Of a DNA stretch of 64,000 bases, positions 8,274-17,844 are shown one piece after another. How positions within the stretch are numbered: position 1 is the first letter of the stretch; every line of letters starts with the position of its first letter. The DNA lies in assembly GCA_905480255.1 (NCBI GenBank), contig CAJQPR010000105.1, positions 1 through 64,000 of the forward strand, given 5' to 3'. The notes beneath the pieces were generated by a model. It saw only the letters and a program-made list of their open reading frames with translations, had not been told where the DNA came from and ran no database searches. Made by a program: the position numbers and the translations under genes. The stretch is from an uncultured Woeseiaceae bacterium (GTDB taxonomy: Bacteria > Pseudomonadota > Gammaproteobacteria > Steroidobacterales > Woeseiaceae).

Positions 8274-9455
8274 ATGGGTACACTTCACCGCATGATGGTT
8301 TGGTCCCAGATTCGGCTCCTGCTTCTCCTGGCTCTCGTCTCCGTTCCGGTGTTCGGCCAGGACCCGGACCTGACCCTGATCAAGGAGCGCGAGCTCGAAG
8401 CGGTTCGCGACAAGATCAGCGACCTGAAGACCAGCATGGACAGGCGGGCTGCGGAGCGCGACAGAATCACAGGCGAATTGCAGACTGCCGAGGTCCTGAT
8501 CGCGGAGAGGCGCAATCATCTGAAGGACCTGGAGCGGCAACGTGCCTTTAGTGAAAAAAAGAAGGCCGGGATCGATCAGCAACTCGCCAGCAGGCAGTCC
8601 GAACTGGCCTCCGAATCGGAGCAGCTCGCGGCACAGGTCGTGGCCGCTTATACCAGTGGTCAGCAGGAGCGCCTGAAGCTCCTGCTCAATCAACACGATC
8701 CCGCAACGCTGGGCAGGGTTCTTACCTACTACCGCTATATGAGCGAGTATCGGGGTGAAAATATCGAAACGGTCAATGGCTTCATCGCCGAACTGGCGGA
8801 TCTCCAGAAGCAGGCCGCTGAAGAGGAAAACAGGCTGGCCGGGCTTACCAGGGCCCGGACCGCTGAGTTGATTGAACTTGATGTGGCACAGAACAAGCGG
8901 CAATCGCTGCTGGTTTCACTGAAATCCAGAATTGCCCAGGAAGGCTCTGAAATTGATCGGTTGGCGGCCCAGGAGCAGGACCTCGCAAGACTGATCGCAG
9001 AGCTGACCAGTATTCTCTCGGATTACCCGATCACCTCGGAAGAGCCCTTCAGTAAGCACAAAGGCCGCCTCACCTGGCCGATTGCCGGCAATCTTCTGCA
9101 TGATTTCGGGCAGCCCCGAGCGACCGGCAGCGTTAAGTGGAATGGCGTTGTGCTCGCTGCGCCGCGGGGCCGCGAGGTGCGGTCGATCTATCATGGGCGG
9201 GTGGTATTCGCGGACTGGCTCGCGGGGATGGGCCTGCTGGTCATAGTCGATCACGGCGAGGGATATATGACGCTTTACGGTTATAACGAGACCACGCTAA
9301 AACGCGCCGGCGACTGGGTCGCTCCTGGCGACGTTATCGCGACAGTCGGGGATAGCGGTGGTCAGCAGCAGACGGGCCTGTATTTTGAGGTTCGGCAGGG
9401 CACCAAGGCCGTTAATCCGCGTAGCTGGGTTAGCCGGCAACCAAAAACTGGTTAG
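8274..9455 (+). CDS. envC: Murein hydrolase activator EnvC
   Basis: EnvC is a periplasmic factor that activates amidases AmiA/AmiB at the division septum. The product has a signal peptide (about 1-28), a long coiled coil (about 33-245) and a C-terminal LytM/M23 fold. The LytM site is degenerate: the metal-binding HxH is replaced by the YMTLYGYNE region and the end reads LYFEVRQGTKAVNP, as in true EnvC rather than active endopeptidases. Internal ATGs at 8292 or 8295 could be the start. It leads a plus-strand run with ctpA and yibQ. In many relatives gpmI precedes envC, but it is missing here. Confidence 0.93.
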   Translation: MGTLHRMMVWSQIRLLLLLALVSVPVFGQDPDLTLIKERELEAVRDKISDLKTSMDRRAAERDRITGELQTAEVLIAERRNHLKDLERQRAFSEKKKAGIDQQLASRQSELASESEQLAAQVVAAYTSGQQERLKLLLNQHDPATLGRVLTYYRYMSEYRGENIETVNGFIAELADLQKQAAEEENRLAGLTRARTAELIELDVAQNKRQSLLVSLKSRIAQEGSEIDRLAAQEQDLARLIAELTSILSDYPITSEEPFSKHKGRLTWPIAGNLLHDFGQPRATGSVKWNGVVLAAPRGREVRSIYHGRVVFADWLAGMGLLVIVDHGEGYMTLYGYNETTLKRAGDWVAPGDVIATVGDSGGQQQTGLYFEVRQGTKAVNPRSWVSRQPKTG

Positions 9456-9536
9456 GCGAATCGTGCCAGCCGCTGTGCTATTGTCAGAGCGGTGTCGTAG
9501 CCGAAGAGAGGCGGAGACGGCAACAGCGGAGCGTCC

Positions 9537-10778
9537 ATGTCACTGAAAACAAGAGGAATTCTGGTCCTTGTCATCGGCAGCATACTGGGTGTCAGCCTTT
9601 CTGTGGGCGGCAACATGCTGGCCGGCCGTGACACCCCGTCGCCGCGTGAGCTCACCTGGGAACAGGCGAGTTTGTTGCGTGAGGTGATGGAGCGCGTCCA
9701 GCGCGACTACGTCGAACCCATCGACGAGGCGGAACTCCTGGACAACGCGATCCGCGGCATGGTGTCAGACCTGGACCCGCATTCGGCATTTCTCGACGCT
9801 GACGAATACCAGGATATTCGTATCAGCACCACGGGCCGGTACTCAGGTGTCGGGCTGGAAGTCAGCAGCGCTGAAGAGCGCATTCTCGTGATTTCCCCAA
9901 TTGACGGCACGCCTGCTGCGCGTGCCGGTGTTGAAGCGGGCGATGAAATTATTTCGATCGACGACGTCTCGATAATCGATGACGGTCTGGACGACACGAT
10001 CAACAAATTGCGCGGGCGGGCGGGTACGCCGGTCACTATCATGGTCAGGCGTGCTGACTATGATGACCCGTTAACCTTTCGTCTGACGCGACAGAAAATT
10101 CAGGTCACGAGTGTCAGCCACGAGATCCTCGATCGGTCGGTGGGATACCTGCGTCTGAGTCAGTTCAACGTCACAACTAACGACGAAGCTGGCCGCGCCA
10201 TTGATCAGATGATGGATGAAGCACAGGACGAGACCGGAAATATGCTGACCGGGTTGGTCCTGGACCTGCGGAATAACCCTGGCGGAATACTGGATTCAGC
10301 AGTCGACATCTCGGATCTGTTTCTCAATGACGGCGTTATCGTTTCGGCACAGGGGCGCACACCCGAATCACGATTCGTGCGCACGGCAAACCAGGGCGAC
10401 ATTCTCGATGGCGCGACTATTGTCGTGCTGGTTAATGGCGGCTCTGCTTCCGCTTCAGAAATTGTTGCGGGTGCTCTGCAGGACCACAACCGCGCAACGA
10501 TTGTCGGTACCCAGACTTTTGGCAAGGGCCTTGTGCAGACAGTGATGCCGTTGTCCAGGGGCCGAGCCATCAAGCTGACGACATCGCACTATTTCACGCC
10601 GTCCGGTGACTCGATAAATGAGACTGGTGTGACGCCCGATATCTATATCGAAAGTGATCGCGGCGTGCCAGGCTGGAACCTGAACGGACATCCTGATCGG
10701 GAAAACGACGCGCAGCTTAGCGAGGCGCTCGAACTGATCCGTAACGAACCGGTCATGCACTCACGGGCAAAAGACTAG
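9537..10778 (+). CDS. ctpA: Carboxy-terminal processing protease (S41)
   Basis: This is a periplasmic, membrane-anchored serine protease of 413 residues. The N-terminus has a hydrophobic anchor (about 6-28). A PDZ domain covers about 95-175 (GRYSGVGLEVSS, PAARAGVEAGDEI). The catalytic core has GLVLDLRNNPGG, the nucleophile segment GGSASASEIV and the general-base lysine in TQTFGKGLVQT, the Ser-Lys dyad of the family. Such proteases trim envelope proteins and hydrolases, which fits its place 81 bases after envC. It ends 4 bases before the yibQ homologue. Confidence 0.96.
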   Translation: MSLKTRGILVLVIGSILGVSLSVGGNMLAGRDTPSPRELTWEQASLLREVMERVQRDYVEPIDEAELLDNAIRGMVSDLDPHSAFLDADEYQDIRISTTGRYSGVGLEVSSAEERILVISPIDGTPAARAGVEAGDEIISIDDVSIIDDGLDDTINKLRGRAGTPVTIMVRRADYDDPLTFRLTRQKIQVTSVSHEILDRSVGYLRLSQFNVTTNDEAGRAIDQMMDEAQDETGNMLTGLVLDLRNNPGGILDSAVDISDLFLNDGVIVSAQGRTPESRFVRTANQGDILDGATIVVLVNGGSASASEIVAGALQDHNRATIVGTQTFGKGLVQTVMPLSRGRAIKLTTSHYFTPSGDSINETGVTPDIYIESDRGVPGWNLNGHPDRENDAQLSEALELIRNEPVMHSRAKD

Positions 10779-10782
10779 GCAG

Positions 10783-11559
10783 ATGATCCGCTGGCAGGCC
10801 TGCCTTTTAGCCTTCATTCTTGGTTCGTTACCCGTATTGGCTGAATCTCCGCGCCCGCGTATCGCGATAATCATTGATGACCTGGGCTATGAGCGAGCCG
10901 CTGGAGAGCGGGCGATTGAGCTGCCAGGCCCGCTGGCCTATGCCGTATTGCCGGGCACGCCACGTGCGAGTTACCTCGCAGAGGTCGCTCATGCCGCGGG
11001 AAAAGATGTCTTGTTGCACCTGCCGCTGCAGGCGGAAAAGCCCGCCGAGCCCGCCGAGCCCGGCAATCTGCTACTGGACATGAGTCGCGAGCAGTTTTCG
11101 AGCGCATTCGCCGAGAATCTCGAGTCCGTTCCACACGTCGTTGGCATTAACACGCACCGCGGCAGCTTGTTGACGCGTCATCCCGGCCATATGACCTGGC
11201 TAATGGATGAGATCCTCGATCGCGGTGATCTTTTCTTTGTTGACAGTTATACGACGGCGCAAAGCATCGCGCTTCGCATGGCCAGGGAAAACGACATTCC
11301 GTCAGTCAGACGAGATGTGTTTCTCGATCCGGATCCCCTGCCGGAAACCATCGTTCGGGAGTTTGCGAGGCTAAAGAAAATCGCCAGCCAGCGGGGCCTT
11401 GCCGTCGGCATCGGCCATCCATATCCAACGACACTCAAATACCTTGAGGCCGCCTTGCCCGGTTTACTCGCGGACGGATATGAGCTCGTCAGCATTGGTG
11501 AGCTCATCAGAGCGACGGCACCGGAAAGGCCCGACAACGCTCTGGCCTCCGGAGAATAG
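10783..11559 (+). CDS. Divergent polysaccharide deacetylase (YibQ/DUF610)
   Basis: This is a secreted protein of 258 residues with a signal peptide (about 1-20, ending LAES). It shows the divergent polysaccharide-deacetylase signature RIAIIIDDLGYE, then YAVLPGTP, LLHLPLQAE and GINTHRGSLLT. The metal-binding aspartate pair is present, but the substrate is unknown for the family. The association with envC is widespread in gammaproteobacteria and suggests a role in cell-wall remodelling. It is almost certainly co-transcribed with ctpA. Confidence 0.9.
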   Translation: MIRWQACLLAFILGSLPVLAESPRPRIAIIIDDLGYERAAGERAIELPGPLAYAVLPGTPRASYLAEVAHAAGKDVLLHLPLQAEKPAEPAEPGNLLLDMSREQFSSAFAENLESVPHVVGINTHRGSLLTRHPGHMTWLMDEILDRGDLFFVDSYTTAQSIALRMARENDIPSVRRDVFLDPDPLPETIVREFARLKKIASQRGLAVGIGHPYPTTLKYLEAALPGLLADGYELVSIGELIRATAPERPDNALASGE

Positions 11560-11563
11560 GTTC

Positions 11564-12184
11564 ATGCAATTCTACGACGAACACATCCTGCCACATTTGA
11601 TTAATCTGGCGTGTTCCAACAAACCCACACAGAAACAGCGCGCGAAAATTGTTCCGCTTGCCGCCGGCGACGTTCTTGAGATTGGTTTCGGCAGCGGACT
11701 CAACCTGCCCTTCTACGACCCGTCGAAAGTGAAAAAAATCTGGGGTCTTGAACCATCGGCGGGCATGCGTAAAAAAGCCCGGCGGCTGGTTGACGCCTCG
11801 TTGATGGATGTCGAATTCATCGACCTGCCGGGCGAAGAAATTCCACTGGAAGCGAATAGTGTCGACACGGTCCTGGTTACTTACTCGTTATGCACGATAC
11901 CGGATGTTGTTGCGGCCCTTCAGGGCATGCGCCGGGTTCTGAAACCGGGCGGTCGCCTCCTGTATTGTGAGCACGGGAGGGCGCCGGACGAAGATGTGCA
12001 TCTCTGGCAGGAAAGGTTGAACCCGGCGTGGAGAAAATTTGCCGGCGGATGCAATATGCACAGAGACATCCCGGCATTGCTTGTAACCGGGGGATTCGAT
12101 ATTAAGTCAGATGAAAGGATGTATATTCCCGGCGCGAAGGTGCTTAGCTATAACTATTGGGGTTCTGCCGTAGCAGCGGATTGA
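11564..12184 (+). CDS. Class I SAM-dependent methyltransferase
   Basis: From ATG 11564 this is a 206-residue methyltransferase of the Methyltransf_11 type. It shows motif I DVLEIGFGSGLNLPFYD (about residues 36-52), the acidic/turn segment LEPSAGM, motif IV TVLVTYSLCTIPD, and the post-motif RVLKPGGRLLYCEHG. The open frame extends back to 11399, but that part overlaps the yibQ gene and is not methyltransferase-like. The start is 4 bases after the yibQ stop. The substrate cannot be read from the sequence; similar proteins include phospholipid and small-molecule methylases. Confidence 0.88.
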   Translation: MQFYDEHILPHLINLACSNKPTQKQRAKIVPLAAGDVLEIGFGSGLNLPFYDPSKVKKIWGLEPSAGMRKKARRLVDASLMDVEFIDLPGEEIPLEANSVDTVLVTYSLCTIPDVVAALQGMRRVLKPGGRLLYCEHGRAPDEDVHLWQERLNPAWRKFAGGCNMHRDIPALLVTGGFDIKSDERMYIPGAKVLSYNYWGSAVAAD

Positions 12185-12237
12185 ACAAGCTGTAACAATT
12201 CACGTCTAATTTGCTGAAGCCATTACTTTTGAATTAA

Positions 12238-13230
12238 ATGAACGCCCGCAACAAATCCTGCCCCGAACACTTCCGCACGCTCCTTTTGCTGGTTGCCGCA
12301 TTCTCTGCGAATGGTTTCGCACAGGACGTTGGTGCACCGGCAAAAAACGAGGTGGCCTGTACGATGCAGTACGACCCTGTTTGCGGCGTTGATGGCAGGA
12401 CCTACAGTAACGACTGTGTTGCTGGCGCGGCGGGCGCTGAAATCGCTACTCGTGGCGAGTGTATTCAACCGGTGGAACAAGGCGAAACCGAAGAGCGACT
12501 GGAACTCGCAACATCCTGTCCCGAGATCTATGCTCCGGTCTGTGGCATTGATGGCGCCACCTATGCCAACGAGTGTTTCGCGGCCGAAGCCGGCATTGAA
12601 GAAGTAACCGCCGGGGCATGCGCGATCGATATCGAATCCTGCCCTGACGACTTCGAACCCGTTTGTGGAATCGACGGCAATACCTACAGTAATGTCTGCT
12701 TTGCGAGCGCCTCAGGCATCGAAATCGCAAACATCGGCGCATGTTCCGGTACGGGCTGCCCGGCAGATTATGATCCCGTCTGCGGCGTCAACGCGAGAAC
12801 CTATCAAAACCGCTGCGAGGCGGAATTCGACCGGATTCCGGTTCAGCGGGCCGGCGTTTGCGACACGGGCAACTGCCCCAAGGTCTTCATACCGGTCTGC
12901 GGACCCGATGGCACAACTTATGATAACTCGTGCGAGGCGCAGGCTGCCGGCGTCGAGTTGGTCACGGAGGGTGCCTGCAATGCGCGGCCTTGCCCTTCCA
13001 TGTATGTGCCGGTTTGCGGCGCCGATGAGCTGACCTATGGCAATGCCTGCCTGGCAGAGAGAAACGGTGCGCGCATTATGCATGCGGGCCTGTGCGAGTC
13101 GCAGGGCCGGAACTGTCCACGTATCTACCAACCGGTTTGTGGCCTCGACGGCATCACCTACGAAAACGACTGTCAGCTCCAGAACGCAGAGCAGATCCTG
13201 GCCTATGCCGGAGAGTGCGTGGGCCAGTAA
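12238..13230 (+). CDS. Secreted protein with seven Kazal-type inhibitor modules
   Basis: A signal peptide (about 1-28, cleaved near NGFAQD) is followed by seven tandem modules of about 38-45 residues. Each has the pattern C-x7-CG-x-DG-x-TY-x-N-x-C and a final Cys, so four cysteines rather than the six of classical Kazal domains. The predicted P1 inhibitory residue, two after the first Cys, differs in every module: Met, Glu, Asp, Ala, Lys, Ser and Arg in order. Classical Kazal domains inhibit serine proteases by the standard mechanism. The gene has its own short upstream region, is not in an obvious operon, and is convergent with the HerA-like gene. Confidence 0.92.
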   Translation: MNARNKSCPEHFRTLLLLVAAFSANGFAQDVGAPAKNEVACTMQYDPVCGVDGRTYSNDCVAGAAGAEIATRGECIQPVEQGETEERLELATSCPEIYAPVCGIDGATYANECFAAEAGIEEVTAGACAIDIESCPDDFEPVCGIDGNTYSNVCFASASGIEIANIGACSGTGCPADYDPVCGVNARTYQNRCEAEFDRIPVQRAGVCDTGNCPKVFIPVCGPDGTTYDNSCEAQAAGVELVTEGACNARPCPSMYVPVCGADELTYGNACLAERNGARIMHAGLCESQGRNCPRIYQPVCGLDGITYENDCQLQNAEQILAYAGECVGQ

Positions 13231-13266
13231 CGAAAAGCTATCGTGAGTCGAGCGTCAATCTGATCG

Positions 13267-15660
13267 TCATTTCCACGCGGCCTCGAGCCTTCCATCTCCG
13301 CTTTCCCGATAGGGCATCCAGATCAGACCAACGATTGGGACATGCACGTCCGTCGCCTTCGCTTTAACCTGGACCTCGACCAACTCCTCGGCTTGTGCGT
13401 CGTAGGCACTCTCAAGCGCATCGATTTCTTTCTCAAGTGACACGCTTAGTACGTTGAGATCAGCTCGAACTTTCGTGGCCGTCTGTTTGGCCCGTGCGAC
13501 ATCACCGGCCTCTTTGCGCGCACCGGATGCGCTCCGAATAGCGGTTCCCATTTTGCTCGCCGTCGTGCTGGAAAAACGTTTTCGACCAAGCACCGCGCCG
13601 AGAATGGCCGTGCCGAAAGAAACTGCAGTATCCAGTTTCTTTTTGCTTGATTGTTGTTGCTCTCTTTCAATGGCCTGTTGCGCGCGCAAGAGCCGGTTCT
13701 CGAGAGTGGTTGCCTTGCTTGCATATCGCTTGCGAAGTTTCGCAACGGCCTGGTCCCGTTTTTCATTCGCCAACGTTTGCAGGCGAACGCGAAACTCTCC
13801 CTCGGTCTCGTTTCCTGCGGACGTCAGTTTGTATTTCTTGCTGCGATAAAGCGTGATGATTTCGTTTAGTCTTATCCAACGTTTGAATTCGCGATTCCAG
13901 CTCGAATAGTTTTTCGACTTCATAGCTGCGGCCGGACATTCAGCATAAGTTGCGGCCTCGTTGCCGCTGTCAGCGAGATCATCGGTTGTGAGGTTTAGTA
14001 CCTCAGCCGCATCCCAGTCCACAGACACAGGACCGTCGTCCAGCTCAACCGTGAAAAGCTTTTCCCGCACCTCGCTAACGTGATAACGGGCGCTTTCGAA
14101 AGCCATGTCCGCTGCTGCGACCAAGCGCGGGTAGTACTGGATGTTGTCGCCTGACGCCGCGACGAAGACCTCTTTGATCCCTGGCGGTAGCAGGGGCGCA
14201 TCGCCGCCGCTGGCGACTGGTTTGCTGGCAGGTAGGACTGGAGTTTTCTCTTGTTTCCTGCCGGACATCAGCGCCTTGATCTGGTCGCGCGTCAACGGAC
14301 CTGCAAGATATGACATGACCCAACGCGTATTGAAGATAACCGCGTCATCTTCATGGACGTTGTGCAGCAGAAAGCGCCGCTTGCCGAGGCCGGCCAGTGT
14401 CTGCTCCATTTGCCGGCGATTGAACTTGCCCCCGTGCGCGGCGCCCTCGAGGCCCTCCATAACCCGTGCTTTATCGCGCTCCGTTTGCAAGCGGCCGATA
14501 AACCAGGTGCCGGTGTTGGACAGACCCTTGTAGTCGAGATCAACCGGGTTCTGGGTCGCGAGAACCAGGCCGAGACCGTAAGCGCGTGCCTGTTTGAGCA
14601 ATGTCAGCAAAAGCCGCTTGGTGGGTGGATTCGCTGTTGGTGGCATGTAGCCAAATATCTCGTCCATGTAGAGAATGGCGCGGAGGCTCGACGTGCCCTG
14701 CTGCTCGCGCATCCAGCCGATGAGGTCATTCAGCAGCATCGCGACGAAAAACATGCGTTCATTGTCATCGAGGTGTGCGATCGACATAATGGAGATGCGT
14801 GGTTTGCCCGCCTCGGTATAAAGGAGCTTGCCCGTATCGAGCGCCTCCCCCTCCATCCAGACGCCAAAGCCGGGCGCGGCCAGCAGGTTGTTGAGCCGCA
14901 TCGCGAGAGCGAAACGATCTTTGGCCGGATAGAACGAATCGAGATCCATTACGCCGATTTTCGAGATCGGCGGGGTCTGAATCGCGGCTATCAGTGCCGC
15001 AATATCAAGACTCCGGCCGTCCTGCCATGCATGATCCAGAATTCGTGAGATCAGTATGTGTTCGCGACTGGTGATCGGGTCGGCGTTGATGCCTAACAAG
15101 GAAAGGATGCTGGTCGCCGTTGCCTGAACGCGTTCGCGATACAGGTCGCCGTCATCCATTACGGCTGCTTGTGGTGCAGAGAATGATTGCAAGACTGAAA
15201 CGGGCTGGCCGGCATTGCTGCCGGGCGTGTAGATAGATACGTCCGCCTTTTCACGAAACCTGGCAATGCGCGCGCCTTTCTGGCCCCAGCCCAGAAGTCC
15301 CTTCTTCCACAGCGCCGCCTGCCCCTTGGCGTACTCTCCCGGGGTTTGTCCCTTGTCGCTCGCCGCGCGCGTATTGATCCACGGGCGAAAACTCTCCGGC
15401 TTGAAGCCGGGGAACGTGAGCATCAGGTTGCCGAGGTCGCCCTTCGGATCGATTGCGATAACGGGAATATTGTCCATCGCCGCTTCTTCGAGAATGCCGA
15501 TGCCCAGTCCGGTCTTACCGGAACCGGTCATGCCAATGATTACGGCATGAGTCGTCAGGTCCTTCGAGTCGTAAAGCACCAGGTCGTCTGTGACCTTGTC
15601 GTCTTCGACGTCGTAACGCTTTCCTAAATAGAACGCACCGAGTTTTTCGTAATCAATCAT
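13267..15660 (-). CDS. HerA/DUF87-like ATP-binding protein
   Basis: This 797-residue P-loop ATPase is of the HerA/VirB4-like helicase superfamily. Walker A GMTGSGKTG is at residues 43-51, followed by AIDPKGDLGNL. Walker B is ILYMDEIFGYMPP, with the sensor-like segment VLATQNPVDLDYKG and an arginine-rich RRFLLHN region. The second half (about 560-760) is basic and helical with a coiled coil (ENRLLRAQQAIEREQQQ). No partner nuclease NurA is adjacent. The function is unknown; a role in DNA processing or in a stress or defence complex are both possible. It starts 9 bases after the OPT gene stop, so the two may be co-transcribed. Confidence 0.85.
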   Translation of the reverse strand: MIDYEKLGAFYLGKRYDVEDDKVTDDLVLYDSKDLTTHAVIIGMTGSGKTGLGIGILEEAAMDNIPVIAIDPKGDLGNLMLTFPGFKPESFRPWINTRAASDKGQTPGEYAKGQAALWKKGLLGWGQKGARIARFREKADVSIYTPGSNAGQPVSVLQSFSAPQAAVMDDGDLYRERVQATATSILSLLGINADPITSREHILISRILDHAWQDGRSLDIAALIAAIQTPPISKIGVMDLDSFYPAKDRFALAMRLNNLLAAPGFGVWMEGEALDTGKLLYTEAGKPRISIMSIAHLDDNERMFFVAMLLNDLIGWMREQQGTSSLRAILYMDEIFGYMPPTANPPTKRLLLTLLKQARAYGLGLVLATQNPVDLDYKGLSNTGTWFIGRLQTERDKARVMEGLEGAAHGGKFNRRQMEQTLAGLGKRRFLLHNVHEDDAVIFNTRWVMSYLAGPLTRDQIKALMSGRKQEKTPVLPASKPVASGGDAPLLPPGIKEVFVAASGDNIQYYPRLVAAADMAFESARYHVSEVREKLFTVELDDGPVSVDWDAAEVLNLTTDDLADSGNEAATYAECPAAAMKSKNYSSWNREFKRWIRLNEIITLYRSKKYKLTSAGNETEGEFRVRLQTLANEKRDQAVAKLRKRYASKATTLENRLLRAQQAIEREQQQSSKKKLDTAVSFGTAILGAVLGRKRFSSTTASKMGTAIRSASGARKEAGDVARAKQTATKVRADLNVLSVSLEKEIDALESAYDAQAEELVEVQVKAKATDVHVPIVGLIWMPYRESGDGRLEAAWK

Positions 15661-15669
15661 TTCTTGGCG

Positions 15670-17595
15670 CTAATCAGATTTGGCGGCAGCGACGCGATAC
15701 ATCCAGAAGCAAACCGCGGCGATGATCACGAGACCGATACCTCCGCCAAATTGCATTGATTCACCCAGTGCGAATACATTCGGATCGCCCGACCTGACAA
15801 TCGGAATTGCCATCAGGATGCCAACAAGAGCTTCACCCGTAATCAGCCCTGCGGCAAACAACATGCCGTGCCGCATGCTTTTTTCGCCGTCAACACCACG
15901 TTTCGCGTGAACCTTCGCCGCAAAGTGCGCAATCAGGCCGCCGACGAGAATGGCCGACGAAAGCTCCAGCGGTAGATAGATACCGACGGCAACTGCGAGT
16001 ACCGGCGCGCGAAATGACGACCCTTTCGACTTGAGCACCTCGTCGGTGATGATGACCAGAATGCCTACGACGCCGCCAATAATTGCCATGGTCCAGGGTA
16101 GTCCGCCCTGGAAAACGCCCTGTGCAACCGAGGCCATCAGTGTTGCCTGCGGAGCAGACAGGGGATTCGGATGTTCAGCTGTCGGTACGCCAATTCCATA
16201 GGCCTGCAAAAGCAGGTTCAGAATCGGCGCCATCACGAAAACTGCCGACAACACGCCAACACCCTGCATAACCTGCTGTTTCCAGGGGGTTGCGCCAAGA
16301 ATGTACCCGGCTTTGAGATCCTGCATATTGTCGCCCGCGATGGCGGCCGCACAACACACAACGCCGCCAATCATAATCGCGGCCGAGGGGCCAACCGACG
16401 CGTCGGGGCCCATCATCGCGAGCAAAACAAGAGAAGCAAACAGAATGGTTGCGATGGTAATTCCGGATATTGGGTTGTTGGAGGATCCGACGAGGCCGGC
16501 CATGTAGCCTGCGACCGAAGAAAACAGAAAGCCGGCGATCACCATGATGAACGTCATGGCCAGGCTAATGCCGAAGTTGCCAACAATGTTCTGGTAAAGA
16601 ATAAAAATCGGAATAACGAACAACGCTATGCCGATCATCACAAAGTTCATCGGCATGTCATGCTCGGTGTGATTGGTTATCGCTGCCGGGCCTGCTTTGT
16701 ATTGCGCCATGCCGCTTTTGATTCCATCAACCAGCGAACCGCGCATTGATATCAATGCCCACACGCCACCAACAACCATTGCACCAACGCCGAGATAACG
16801 AATTTGCTGACTCCAGATAGCCCCGGAGAGATCCTCCGCGCTGGCGCCGGCAGCATGCATTGCTGCAAGCTCAGGGCTGCTGTCTAAAAAGAATGCCGAA
16901 AATATCGGGATACCCAGGTACCAGGAGATTGCGCCGCCTACGAACACAAGTACCGAAATATTGAGACCAACAATAAAGCCAACACTAATCAACGCCGGCG
17001 ACAGGTTGATGCCCATGTAACCGATTGTTGAGCCGCCGAAGTAGCGAGCTGCCTGGGCCGTGCCGGTCAACAGCTTAAGTCCGGTTGCGGCAAACTTGAT
17101 GACCGCGCCTGTGAGTGCCGCCATTGCGAGAAACTTGACGCCGGATGACGGGTCTTCACCGACCTTCAGAACCTCAGCGGTCGCTTTGCCTTCCGGATAG
17201 GCTAATTGTTGCTCAACAATGAGGGAGCGGCGCAGTGGAATCGTAAACATTACGCCGAGCAAACCGCCGAGCCCTGCGATGGCGCTTACCCACCAGTAGT
17301 CGAAGACATTCCAGTAGCCGAGAATGATCAGCGCCGGAATCGTAAATATGACGCCAGCGGCCAGCGATTCTCCCGCAGAAGCCGCAGTCTGCACAATGTT
17401 GTTCTCAAGGATGTTGGAGTTCTTGAACATACGCAGGATGGCCATGGATATCACGGCGGCCGGAATCGATGCTGAAACCGTCAACCCGGCGAACAGGCCG
17501 AGATAAGCGTTGGCGCCTGCAAGTACAGCGGAGAGGACAATGCCAAGCAGGATGGCTTTGACTGTAAGTTGCGGTAAAACGGGCGGTGAATTCAT
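15670..17595 (-). CDS. OPT family oligopeptide/metal transporter
   Basis: This is a 641-residue polytopic inner-membrane protein with about 15 hydrophobic helices. Segments such as GANAYLGLFAGLTVSASIPAA near the N-terminus and SAGESLAAGVIFTIPA are typical of the oligopeptide transporter superfamily, whose members import peptides or metal chelates with protons. The bacterial substrate is not known. The start has a good ribosome-binding site (AGAGG, 5-6 bases before ATG). It is divergent from the symporter across 249 bases and precedes the HerA-like gene. Confidence 0.92.
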   Translation of the reverse strand: MNSPPVLPQLTVKAILLGIVLSAVLAGANAYLGLFAGLTVSASIPAAVISMAILRMFKNSNILENNIVQTAASAGESLAAGVIFTIPALIILGYWNVFDYWWVSAIAGLGGLLGVMFTIPLRRSLIVEQQLAYPEGKATAEVLKVGEDPSSGVKFLAMAALTGAVIKFAATGLKLLTGTAQAARYFGGSTIGYMGINLSPALISVGFIVGLNISVLVFVGGAISWYLGIPIFSAFFLDSSPELAAMHAAGASAEDLSGAIWSQQIRYLGVGAMVVGGVWALISMRGSLVDGIKSGMAQYKAGPAAITNHTEHDMPMNFVMIGIALFVIPIFILYQNIVGNFGISLAMTFIMVIAGFLFSSVAGYMAGLVGSSNNPISGITIATILFASLVLLAMMGPDASVGPSAAIMIGGVVCCAAAIAGDNMQDLKAGYILGATPWKQQVMQGVGVLSAVFVMAPILNLLLQAYGIGVPTAEHPNPLSAPQATLMASVAQGVFQGGLPWTMAIIGGVVGILVIITDEVLKSKGSSFRAPVLAVAVGIYLPLELSSAILVGGLIAHFAAKVHAKRGVDGEKSMRHGMLFAAGLITGEALVGILMAIPIVRSGDPNVFALGESMQFGGGIGLVIIAAVCFWMYRVAAAKSD

Positions 17596-17844
17596 GGACC
17601 TCTCCGGTTCTTATTATCATGTGGTGGCCGAATTTGCCGGCCAGCGTTCTTGCGACGCGAAGGATGCATTTTAGCCAACTAGCCCGGATATGCCTATCTG
17701 AACCGTATACAGAATGCATTCGTCATTATGGTACCTTTGGTCGGGCAGCGCCCACGCAGCTCGCCTGATCGACCACATCAATAATAAACAGGTAACGGTG
17801 CCGGTTCACAAGAAACCTGCCAGCATACGAAAAAGAGGACGCAA

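Noticed and set aside
12340..13225. CRISPR-like or DNA tandem repeat
   Set aside because: Repetition is at protein level only (Kazal modules); the DNA units vary and there are no spacers.
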